Shown here: piece by piece, positions 17,665-25,704 of the stretch
Layout: every line of letters starts with the position of its first letter
Position numbering within the stretch: the stretch's first letter is position 1
From: Bryobacterales bacterium
GTDB taxonomy: Bacteria; Acidobacteriota; Terriglobia; Bryobacterales; Bryobacteraceae
Direction: 5' to 3'
Assembly: GCA_020846745.1 (NCBI GenBank)
Contig: JADLDI010000008.1
Span: 218,385 to 282,384, forward strand
DNA length: 64,000 nt
Made by a program: the position numbers and the translations under genes
Notes under the pieces: generated by a model
The model's input: the letters and a program-made list of their open reading frames with translations, nothing else
What the model was told of the DNA's origin: nothing
The model's database searches: none

Positions 17665-18942
17665 CTAAAATTCGTGCACTGCCTCAAGCATCGCCACGAT
17701 GTTTTCCACCGGCGTTTGCGCCTGAATATTATGAATCGAATTGAAAACGAAACCGCCCCCGCGCGAGAAGATCTCGCACCGCCGCAACACCTGCTCGCGC
17801 ACCTCACCGGGTGTGCCAAACGGCAGCGTGCGCTGCGTATCCACGCCGCCGCCCCAAAACGTGAGACGGTCGCCATAAGTCGATTTCAGATGTTCCGGGT
17901 CCATTCCCGTTGCCGAGCATTGTACGGGATTCAGAATGTCGAATCCAGCGTCTATAAATGAGTCGATAAACCGCTCCACCGCCCCGCAGGAATGTTTGAA
18001 CGACTTCCACGTCGTATTCCGGTGAATCCACTCGTTCACCCTCTTGTAATAAGGGAAGTAGAGGTTCCGCAGCGTGGAAACCGAGCAAAATGTCGAGGTC
18101 TGCGTGCCGAAATCCGTCCCGCACACGAACACTGCATCCACGTTTTCGCCCACTGCCTGCCAGATACGCTCCAGATTCGCGATGCCCACTTCGCATTGCC
18201 GCTCGAAAATCGCGTGGATGTAGTCGCGGCGGCTGGAGGTGGACATGTACCACTCGGCCACATCGCGGATCCCCTTCGGATGTTTAAGAAACGGCGCCGG
18301 GACGAGGGCAATGTCGCCGAACGCCGTACCACCAAAGCCGGCCAGCACCGCGCGCCCGGTCTTCACCGCCGCGCATGCCGTCTGGCGCAGATGCTCAACA
18401 TCCTCGTCTGCGATCGGTTTAAACTCTTCGCAATTGTCTTCCGGGTTCAGCCGCTCTTCCTCAATCGGTTCCTGCCGGATAATCGCATCGAAAAAGTGGC
18501 CGCCCTTCGGCATCCGCCCGCTCGGCGGTACCGAGGTGTCGCCTTCCGGATAAATCAGCGTGTCGCCATTCGTGTCCGTCGTCGTCCGGAACCCTGCGGG
18601 CACCAGCACCGTCAATCCGTTAAACTCCCACTCGCGCCAGTGCTCGTTCGCGAACCCGAACATCGTCTTCCGCGCGAAAACTCCTGTGACGTCCAGGCCC
18701 ATCGCGGCCGCCAGATCGTCTTCCACCAGCCCCAACATCTGGAACGGTTCGTGCACCGTAATCGGCCGGTTTTCGAGCCCATAGTGCTGCCTAAGGGCCG
18801 CCACACACGACACGTGTATGCCCGTAACGGCAGAGCCGCCGAAGTCGATGGGAATCCTGTCTGGCGTGCGATGAGCAAGCGCAGTACGGACACGGTCGCG
18901 CGAGGCCACGCGTGGACCGAAGCACGTCGAATGCCGCGCCAA
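17665..18942 (-). CDS. UroD-family methyltransferase, first gene of corrinoid operon
   Basis: 425 residues, longer than the second copy. It opens with SRDRVRTALAHRTPDRIPIDFGG, the usual beginning of UroD-like methyltransferases. The metal motif FKHSCGAVERFIDSFIDAG lies about residue 315, followed by DILNPVQCSATGMDP and LTFWGGGVDTQRTLPFGTP. Family members act on O- or N-methyl compounds and methylate a corrinoid protein; the substrate is unknown. ATG 18942 is used; a GTG about 12 codons in would fit the conserved start as well. The two UroD-like genes are only distantly similar, suggesting different jobs. Confidence 0.85.
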   Translation of the reverse strand: MARHSTCFGPRVASRDRVRTALAHRTPDRIPIDFGGSAVTGIHVSCVAALRQHYGLENRPITVHEPFQMLGLVEDDLAAAMGLDVTGVFARKTMFGFANEHWREWEFNGLTVLVPAGFRTTTDTNGDTLIYPEGDTSVPPSGRMPKGGHFFDAIIRQEPIEEERLNPEDNCEEFKPIADEDVEHLRQTACAAVKTGRAVLAGFGGTAFGDIALVPAPFLKHPKGIRDVAEWYMSTSSRRDYIHAIFERQCEVGIANLERIWQAVGENVDAVFVCGTDFGTQTSTFCSVSTLRNLYFPYYKRVNEWIHRNTTWKSFKHSCGAVERFIDSFIDAGFDILNPVQCSATGMDPEHLKSTYGDRLTFWGGGVDTQRTLPFGTPGEVREQVLRRCEIFSRGGGFVFNSIHNIQAQTPVENIVAMLEAVHEF

Positions 18943-19069
18943 TCGCCCGCTAGATCACCGTGAATCGGGTGAGGATGCGCAGCATCGACGCGAGACTACG
19001 CCTACAGTGGGTCCAAAGACCCTTTTGCGGGCGTTAATCTCTGGTTACCGGATTGCTCCGTTTCCCCCC

Positions 19070-20257
19070 ATGCGGACCCAGGAACAGGATCGTCGCCAGT
19101 TCGTGAATCGTGGCCTCACTGCCGCTGGAGGTCTCCTGATCGTCAAGCCCGCCACTGCTTTCGGCTCCCAGGCTAACTCGGCCTTGGAGGTCGGCATCGT
19201 CGGCTGCGGCGGACGCGGCACGTGGATCGGCGGCTTCTTCCAGGAATTCGCCGGAGCCCGCATCGTCGCTCTGGCTGACCCCATTGCCACCCAGTTCGAC
19301 GCTATCAAATCGAAACTCCACCTGGACAGTCCCCGCACCTACGGCGGCCGCAAAGGCTACGAGGACTTGGCCGCCTCCAACCTCGACGCCGTGGTCATCG
19401 AAAGCCCGCCCTATTTCCACCCCGAGCACGCCGAAGCCGCCGTCGCCGCCGGCAAGAACGTGTTTTCCGCCAAGCCCATCGCGGTCGACGTGCCCGGCAG
19501 CCAGCGCTTCCTGCGCGCCGGCGAAGCCGCCGCCAAGAAGGTCAACTTCTGGGTCGACTACCAGACCCGCGCCCAAGCCGCCTTTCAAGAGGTGGCCCGC
19601 CGTGTCCACGCGGGCGACATTGGCGATCCGGTGCTAGGGCACGTCTACTATCACGGCGGCCGTAACCAATTCCATAAAACCGAAGGCCTGTCGCCCGCGA
19701 TGGCGCGGGTCCGCAACTGGCTCCACGACAAGGTCCTCTCCGGCGACATCATCGTCGAACAGAACGTCCACGTGATCGACGTAGCCAACTGGTACCTGCA
19801 AGGCCATCCCCTTCGCGCCTGCGGCACTGCGGGCCGCAAAGCCAGGTTAGACGGCGATGTCTCCGACCATTTCATCGTCACTTACTGGTATCCCGACGAC
19901 GTAAAAGTCGATTTCTCCAGCGTCCAGTTCTCCAAAGGTTACGGCGACCTCTGCATTCGCCTCTACGGCAGCCGCGGCGTAGTCGACTCCCACTACGGCG
20001 GCCAACTCCGCATCACCGGCGAAAACCCCTGGCCCGGAGTAGACAAGGATCCCACGTTCCGCGACGGCGCCATAGCCAACATCAAGAAATTCGCCGAGGC
20101 CGTCCGTGGAGGCGAAAAGATCAATAACGTAGCCCAAGCCGTAGAGACCAACCTAACCGCCATCCTTGGCCGCACAGCGGCTTATAAGGGCGGCGAAGTA
20201 ACTTGGACCGACATGTTACGTGATGGAGAAGGTTGGGACGCCCAAATTGACTTCTAA
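19070..20257 (+). CDS. Gfo/Idh/MocA-family oxidoreductase, Tat-exported
   Basis: 395 residues. Twin-arginine leader DRRQFVNRGLTAAGGLLIV (about residues 7-25), then the Rossmann fold EVGIVGCGGRGTWIGGF (about 40-56), the dinucleotide-region AKPIAVDVPG (EKP-like lysine) and QNVHVIDVANWYL with the catalytic-type histidine. Acidobacteria and Planctomycetes have many such exported sugar oxidoreductases with tightly bound NAD(P). It probably acts on a sugar or cyclitol derivative. ATG 19070 is chosen because it puts the RR motif at the usual place. Confidence 0.88.
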   Translation: MRTQEQDRRQFVNRGLTAAGGLLIVKPATAFGSQANSALEVGIVGCGGRGTWIGGFFQEFAGARIVALADPIATQFDAIKSKLHLDSPRTYGGRKGYEDLAASNLDAVVIESPPYFHPEHAEAAVAAGKNVFSAKPIAVDVPGSQRFLRAGEAAAKKVNFWVDYQTRAQAAFQEVARRVHAGDIGDPVLGHVYYHGGRNQFHKTEGLSPAMARVRNWLHDKVLSGDIIVEQNVHVIDVANWYLQGHPLRACGTAGRKARLDGDVSDHFIVTYWYPDDVKVDFSSVQFSKGYGDLCIRLYGSRGVVDSHYGGQLRITGENPWPGVDKDPTFRDGAIANIKKFAEAVRGGEKINNVAQAVETNLTAILGRTAAYKGGEVTWTDMLRDGEGWDAQIDF

Positions 20258-20408
20258 AACCTGTCCGCCGCCCCTGCAAACCAGCACGACCCGGAAACGG
20301 AACCGCAACCGTTAGGGCGCGGGCTCGACCCACTGGAGCCGGGCGGAGACACGACTAACCGCGCGTTGCACCCTGCGCCCCTCCTCGACGAAACGGGTGG
20401 AAAAGGAC

Positions 20409-20447
20409 TTGACAACCCGAAAGGCCTTTGTATACTTTCGGTATAAT
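20409..20447 (+). promoter_or_regulatory. Sigma70-like promoter with overlapping inverted repeat
   Basis: TTGACA at 20409-20414 and TATACT at 20431-20436 with a 16-base spacer; a second consensus TATAAT lies at 20442-20447. A 7-bp inverted repeat CCGAAAG (20417-20423) / CTTTCGG (20435-20441) straddles the -10 element and could be an operator. Transcription would start near 20443, just upstream of the ribosome site of the AlaX-like gene. Confidence 0.7.
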
Positions 20448-20475
20448 TCGGAAGGTCCACGCCTTCCAGGTGATT

Positions 20476-21213
20476 ATGGACTCACGCCTCTTCCTGGCCA
20501 AACCGTTCCAACTCTCCAGCCCGACTCAGGTTATCAAGGCTCGGCTCCGCAAGGGCGAGTATCAGGTGGTGCTCCGCGAATCGCCTTTTGAGCCTGATAA
20601 CCCCGAGGGTGGCGACCGTGGACGGATCGAAGGACCGCACGGCACGCTGAGCGTACGCCGTGTCGTGTGGGACGGCAATCAGAAGGCGGCGATTCACAGC
20701 GGCGACCTTACAGGCGAGTTGCATGCCGGCGAGGACGTCGTGGCCAAAGTGGATGAAACGGTCCGCCGGCACAACGGCGCCTACCATACGGTGTCTCATC
20801 TGCTGACGTCCATCGCCCGCGAACGCTGGCAGAGTGATTTCCTCGGCAAGCTGACGCTCACCGAAAGCGGCGGCGACCTGACGCTGTTCGGCCAAGCCGC
20901 GCGAGCCGCTGCCAACTGGCGCGAAATGGCCGAACCGGACCGCTATCTCGGTGCAGACATTCCGGTCCTTATATACAAACTTTCGCGAACCGAGGCACTT
21001 AACCGCTGCGGCCAGTTCTTCGACAGCGTCGTTCCCGACTCGGTAGCCGAGTGGCGCGTGGTCCAATTCCAAGGGATCGCTTTCCCGCCCATCCCCTGTG
21101 GCGGTGTCCACTTGCCCAACTTGAACGTCCTCCGCGGCGTCAACTTTACCCGCTCCCGCGTATCGGGCGACGACCTGGTGCTTGAGTACACATGCGACTA
21201 CATACCCGCTTAA
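20476..21213 (+). CDS. AlaX-like alanyl-tRNA editing protein
   Basis: 245 residues related to the second additional domain of threonyl/alanyl-tRNA synthetases. The N-terminal VVLRESPFEPDNPEGGDRG resembles the editing-domain lead-in. The zinc site is complete: HxxxH in AYHTVSHLLTSI (about residues 105-116) and CxxxH in CGGVHLPN (about 212). AlaX proteins hydrolyse Ser/Gly-tRNA(Ala). The middle is divergent, so the tRNA substrate may differ. ATG 20476 follows an AGGTG ribosome site and lies downstream of the predicted transcription start; an upstream TTG frame would lie inside the promoter. The end overlaps the mannosidase start by 22 bases. Confidence 0.7.
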   Translation: MDSRLFLAKPFQLSSPTQVIKARLRKGEYQVVLRESPFEPDNPEGGDRGRIEGPHGTLSVRRVVWDGNQKAAIHSGDLTGELHAGEDVVAKVDETVRRHNGAYHTVSHLLTSIARERWQSDFLGKLTLTESGGDLTLFGQAARAAANWREMAEPDRYLGADIPVLIYKLSRTEALNRCGQFFDSVVPDSVAEWRVVQFQGIAFPPIPCGGVHLPNLNVLRGVNFTRSRVSGDDLVLEYTCDYIPA

Positions 21214-23831
21214 CAATACTGACCTTGGCGGCATCCGTCGTCGCCGCCGCCGCGCAACCCGTTACGTTGCACGTCATCCCCAACACGCACGGCACCGTGT
21301 CGGGCTGGCTGGTGGACTTCGACACCGAGCGGAACTATGTCCTCAATAACTACCTGGCCCACCTCGACCGCGTAAAGGCGGACGACACCTACCGCTTCGC
21401 CTGGTCTGAGGCGCCGAACCTTATCAACCTGATGCAGTTCGCCCCGGAACGCCTGCCCGAACTCAAACAGCGCCTCGCCGAGAAGCGGGTCGAACTGGTC
21501 AACGGCTTTTTCCTTGAACCGGACATCAACCTTTCCGGCGGCGAAGCCTTGCTCCAGGCTGGTGTACTCGGGCTCAAGTGGTATGAACAGGTGTTCGGCT
21601 TCCGCCCCCGCCATGCCTGGATGATCGACATCACCGGCGGCCATCGCCAGATGCCGCAGATGGTCAGCGGACTCGGCATGGAGTCGGTCTTCTTCAACCG
21701 CAACAACCCCACCCAATCCGGCGCATTCTGGTGGGCTTCTCCCGACGGCAGCCGCACCCTCGCGCTAGTCAGTGGACACTATATGGAGCTGGGAGGCAAG
21801 AACTCGCTGTTCACCTCCAAAGAGCCGCTCACGGACGATGCCTTCCAAGCCATCGCCAAGATCATCGAAGCCAAGCGAGCTTATCAGCCGGGCAAAGCCG
21901 TGCTGTTCTCGTTAGCCGGCGCCGAGGACTACAGCCTGCCGCCCGCCCGTGAGTCCTACCCTGCCGAGTTCCTCCGCGAGTGGACCCGCCGCTATCCGGA
22001 CACCAACATCCGCTTCAGCATTCCCAGCGATTACGTCGATGCTTTGCTGGAGGAAGTAAAGGCGGGCAAGACGAAGCTCCAGGACTACTCAGGCGACACC
22101 GGCTACGCCTGGGACTCGTTCTGGATGAACATGCCCGAAGTGAAGCAGTACTATCGCAAAGACGAGCACCTGCTACAAGCCGCCGAGACGTTGGCGACAG
22201 TAGCATCGCTGAAGGCCGGCTTCACCTACCCCGCCCAGACGTTCTACGACTCCTGGATCAACATGCTCATGAACATGGACCGCAACACGCTTTGGGGCGC
22301 AGCCGCCGGTGTCGTGTTCAAAGACGTCGAACACTGGGATGCCTGGGATCGCTTCTCCTCCGTCGAGGAAGCCAGTACCGCCACCTCCTCTGCGGCACTG
22401 CGCGAACTCGCTGGTGAAGGCGACGCCGTTGCCCTGTTCAACCCCCTGAACTGGAAGCGCGACGACCCGCTGCTGGTGTCGCTCCCCGCCCGTCGCGGGC
22501 TCGCGGGAGCAACCTGTGAGACCCTCTCCCCCGACGGTCGCGCCATCTGCGCTGCGCAACTTCCGCCCGTCGGCGTACGTCCCTTCGCCCTCACCGAGAC
22601 CGCACCCCCTCGCCTCGCGCCCACCAAATCCGCACAGGTCATCGAAACACAGTTCTACTTAGCCTCCGTAGATGCGACGGGCGCTTTGGTCAGCCTGAAG
22701 CTGAAGCCGGCCGGAACCGAGTTGCTCGGTGGCCCGGCCAATGTTCTCATCGCCGAGGTGATGGCCGGGACGGGTAATAGCGCCGAGCACTTTATGGCGT
22801 CGCGGCCCAAGCGCCGCCAACTCGACCTCGCTTCCGAGGACTGCGCCGCCCCTCCGCGCCGAGCCTTTGAAGACAACTTCCCCGCCGGCGTTCGCGTGTC
22901 CAGCGGGCGCTTGGCCACCGTGGTCCAAACAACATCGGCCTTCTGTGGCGACTCCCGCATCGAGCGCACCATCACCTTCTATCGCGACCACCCACGCATC
23001 GACTTCGACACACGCCTCGACCTTCGCAAAGAAAACGTATTGGTCGCAGTCGATTTCCCGTTGGCCGGCGATCCCGTGGAACGCACCCGTGGCATCCCCT
23101 ACGGCTACTCTTCCACTGACCCGCGCCAAGGCGGCAATGCCATTCTTCCCTCGGTCCGCTGGTCGAACTATCAGCTTCCCGGCGGCGCGGGCGTGGCCCT
23201 GCTCGACCGCGGCCTCGCCGCGCACGAACTGAACGGCCGCACCGTCACACTCGCCCTTGTGAATGCGGTCAGCCAGTACATGAAGAAGCCCAACGACATC
23301 CTCCGCGGACAGAGCGGCGCTCGAGCGGCTTCCTACGTCCGGTTCTTCAAAGAGTATTCCTATGCCCTCGTTCCCCACGCCGGCTCGTGGCAGGATGCGG
23401 ATATCGCCCGCAAAGCTTGGGAGTTCAACGCGCCGCCGGTGATGGTCACGGGCGCGGCAAACACCTCGACGGAACCGATGATAGAAACCTCCGATAACAT
23501 CATCGTTGAGGCGATTCGCCGGGTCGGCCGCAACATCGAAATCCGGCTGGTTGAAAGCAAGGGCCTCGCCGGCGCCGCCGATATCACGATCCGCCTGCCC
23601 CATCGCGGCGCCGCCCTCACCAATATGATGGGCGAGAAGCCGCAACCGCTCGCCGGCGGTCCCAGCTATAAGTTCCCCCTTCGTCCGCAGCAGATCGTCA
23701 CGTTGCGTCTCGGCGCCCCGTCAGCGGTTGCCAGTCCAGTTGTAGTACGCGACTGGAGTTCGCTGGCGCCGTTGGTCAAACGCGAAGCCCTTAAGCAGCG
23801 GTTGCTTGAGAAAGGTCATCCCGGTAGGTAG
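21192..23831 (+). CDS. Divergent secreted GH38 alpha-mannosidase-like protein
   Basis: 879 residues with a signal peptide (hydrophobic 7-21, ending AAAAQPV). The catalytic half aligns with glycoside hydrolase family 38: IPNTHGTVSGW (residues 29-39) stands where PHSHNDPGW is usual, EPDINLSGGEALL follows, and WMIDITGGHRQMPQM carries the nucleophile-position Asp146. The usual zinc ligand Asp of HxD appears as Thr35, so metal binding may be altered. The C-terminal beta-rich mannosidase region is present, with FLRFDTRLD-like strands (RIDFDTRLDLRK). It is co-transcribed with the AlaX-like gene by overlap, probably by chance of packing. Likely acts on extracellular glycans, if active. Confidence 0.75.
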   Translation: MRLHTRLTILTLAASVVAAAAQPVTLHVIPNTHGTVSGWLVDFDTERNYVLNNYLAHLDRVKADDTYRFAWSEAPNLINLMQFAPERLPELKQRLAEKRVELVNGFFLEPDINLSGGEALLQAGVLGLKWYEQVFGFRPRHAWMIDITGGHRQMPQMVSGLGMESVFFNRNNPTQSGAFWWASPDGSRTLALVSGHYMELGGKNSLFTSKEPLTDDAFQAIAKIIEAKRAYQPGKAVLFSLAGAEDYSLPPARESYPAEFLREWTRRYPDTNIRFSIPSDYVDALLEEVKAGKTKLQDYSGDTGYAWDSFWMNMPEVKQYYRKDEHLLQAAETLATVASLKAGFTYPAQTFYDSWINMLMNMDRNTLWGAAAGVVFKDVEHWDAWDRFSSVEEASTATSSAALRELAGEGDAVALFNPLNWKRDDPLLVSLPARRGLAGATCETLSPDGRAICAAQLPPVGVRPFALTETAPPRLAPTKSAQVIETQFYLASVDATGALVSLKLKPAGTELLGGPANVLIAEVMAGTGNSAEHFMASRPKRRQLDLASEDCAAPPRRAFEDNFPAGVRVSSGRLATVVQTTSAFCGDSRIERTITFYRDHPRIDFDTRLDLRKENVLVAVDFPLAGDPVERTRGIPYGYSSTDPRQGGNAILPSVRWSNYQLPGGAGVALLDRGLAAHELNGRTVTLALVNAVSQYMKKPNDILRGQSGARAASYVRFFKEYSYALVPHAGSWQDADIARKAWEFNAPPVMVTGAANTSTEPMIETSDNIIVEAIRRVGRNIEIRLVESKGLAGAADITIRLPHRGAALTNMMGEKPQPLAGGPSYKFPLRPQQIVTLRLGAPSAVASPVVVRDWSSLAPLVKREALKQRLLEKGHPGR

Positions 23832-23843
23832 GGCCGCCTTATC

Positions 23844-25694
23844 TTATTGCGATAGTACGTATTCGGCCAGGTCTTCGATCTGGCGCGGTGTCAGGTGAGA
23901 TGTCTTGCCGTGCTGGTCTTTCGGGTTCTTCACGGTCAGCACGTCGCGCATGGTGGCGGCCGAGCCATCGTGCAGATAGGGCGCGGTCCGCCAGACTTCG
24001 ATCAGCGTTGGCGTATCAAAACGGTCCTTCGCCTTATCGAATCGCCCTTGCGTGCCGGTGTCATATTCCTTCAAGTTGGTGAACAAAGGCGTTGGATGAC
24101 ACGCCGCGCAGCCAACTTCCTGGTTATCGAACAGTTCCTTACCGCGTAGTGCGGCCGGCGACAGCTTGCCCTTCTCGAGATGAGGGCTCGGCACCGGCTG
24201 AAGCGACTTCAAGTACTCGTCCAGCGCGGTTGCAACGTCCCCCGGTTGGACGGTAAACAGGATGTACTTGATGCCGGCCCTAACTGCCACCTCGGCGCTC
24301 TCGCGCACGCCGAGACTCATGGCCGGCGGCGTCCGATGCGCCAGCAGCAGGCTCCGGTTGTTCTTCGGGTTGTTCATCCCGTCGTTCAACAGGTCCCAAT
24401 TGAGCGCATCCGTACGTGCGCCGCCCGGATGGCAGCTCGAACAGCTCTGCCATTGCTGAAAGCAAAGAGTGGCGTCGTGGAAGTAGAACTCCCCCTGTCG
24501 TACTACCGTCATATCGGGCTTCGGGCCCAACCGCACCGACTCCACGAACTGCACGGGAGCAGCCCAATCCATCACGGAGAGGGTGTCCGAAAAGTAGTTG
24601 CCCAGGTAGGCTTTGGTCCCGATCACCGCCACCGGACGCGGTCCGCGATCACCCTCGGGCAGTGCAACCCGCTTGCGCACTCCGGCTAGGAACGAAAAGT
24701 CATTGGGCACATCCGCCTGGACGCGCGAGGCGGCAACGAACTCAGCCTCTTTCACGCCCTCAGCGGCGGGAACCTGCGCGAGCTTCCGCAGCAGGGCGGC
24801 GAAGTCGACGATGCTCACCTCGTGCGACCCGGCGTGCGTTATGAGTAGCGTCCGGCTATCCGCCGACCACGCAACGCCCCACGGATTGGCCGCGCCCGCT
24901 CCGGGATCGTCCAGCAGCACCGTATTGACGATCCGCATCCTGGCTACGTCGATGACGGTACCGGCGTTGTTATTGATCCAGCCCCGGTCAAGCTGTGTGG
25001 TCGGCACCTGTGTGCGGGCCAGGATGTGTGTCACGAACGCGTACTTCCCATCCGGTGATATGCGGATGTCGTTCAGCGCCCCGCTGCCCGCCGGCAGCCG
25101 CAGTTCTTTGACAACCTTACCCGCCGCGGCATCAATGACACTGATGGCGGCCGCCGCATCGTCTACATCGGCGCGCCCGTTGTGCAGGTGATTGGCCACC
25201 AGCAGGAATTGGCCGTCTTTTGAGATGGCGGCGGTAGTCGGCTCACGCTGCACCCGGATCCGGCGTACCTGCTTCTTAGTAGCCAAGTCAATGACGCTGA
25301 CATCGTCGTTGAACCGGTTCAACACGAACAGCGTTTTGCCGTCGGGGCTCAATACCGGACCCATGGCGGTATGCCCGGCGGTGAGCGTATCCACGATGCC
25401 ATGCCGCGCAGTGTCCACGACGGCGACCTTGCTTGAAGGCTCCGCGCACGTGACGTACAACCGCTTCCCGTCGGCCGACACCACCAGGCCCGCAGGCGCG
25501 GCCGGCATGGTCAACCGCCGGCGGACTTGGCCCGACGCAACGTCGAACACCAGCACCTCGTTCGCCGTCGAAGCAGCTATGAACAGCGTCTTGCCGTCTG
25601 GCGAGGCGGCCAATGAAGAAGGCGAAAGCCACGGTGCCGCCGAAGCGCTCAACAGAGCCACGAACACGCCGGCCAACAAACCTGTGAGGTGCAT
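23844..25694 (-). CDS. Diheme YVTN beta-propeller cytochrome, MauG/peroxidase-like C-terminus
   Basis: 616 residues, signal peptide to about residue 19. Residues 25-400 form a YVTN propeller with repeated SPDGK..(F/Y)V strands (SPDGKTLFIAAS, SPDGKTLFVLNR, SPDGKYAFVTH). Two c-type heme motifs follow: CSSCH (418-422) and CAACH (529-533), with the late FDTPTLIEVWRTAPYLHDGSAATM typical of diheme cytochrome c peroxidase/MauG proteins. It is probably periplasmic or outer-surface and passes electrons from an oxidation. It ends the five-gene leftward operon, 10 bases after the HzsA-like gene. Confidence 0.88.
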   Translation of the reverse strand: MHLTGLLAGVFVALLSASAAPWLSPSSLAASPDGKTLFIAASTANEVLVFDVASGQVRRRLTMPAAPAGLVVSADGKRLYVTCAEPSSKVAVVDTARHGIVDTLTAGHTAMGPVLSPDGKTLFVLNRFNDDVSVIDLATKKQVRRIRVQREPTTAAISKDGQFLLVANHLHNGRADVDDAAAAISVIDAAAGKVVKELRLPAGSGALNDIRISPDGKYAFVTHILARTQVPTTQLDRGWINNNAGTVIDVARMRIVNTVLLDDPGAGAANPWGVAWSADSRTLLITHAGSHEVSIVDFAALLRKLAQVPAAEGVKEAEFVAASRVQADVPNDFSFLAGVRKRVALPEGDRGPRPVAVIGTKAYLGNYFSDTLSVMDWAAPVQFVESVRLGPKPDMTVVRQGEFYFHDATLCFQQWQSCSSCHPGGARTDALNWDLLNDGMNNPKNNRSLLLAHRTPPAMSLGVRESAEVAVRAGIKYILFTVQPGDVATALDEYLKSLQPVPSPHLEKGKLSPAALRGKELFDNQEVGCAACHPTPLFTNLKEYDTGTQGRFDKAKDRFDTPTLIEVWRTAPYLHDGSAATMRDVLTVKNPKDQHGKTSHLTPRQIEDLAEYVLSQ

Positions 25695-25704
25695 CCGCGA
25701 ATCC

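Noticed and set aside
18943..19069. Cobalamin riboswitch before the corrinoid operon
   Set aside because: I looked for a B12 box and the flanking helices on the minus strand and saw only a weak GGGTC/GACCC hairpin; not enough to call.
22659..23645. A 328-codon open frame on the minus strand
   Set aside because: Antisense to the well-supported GH38-like gene and without any domain signature.
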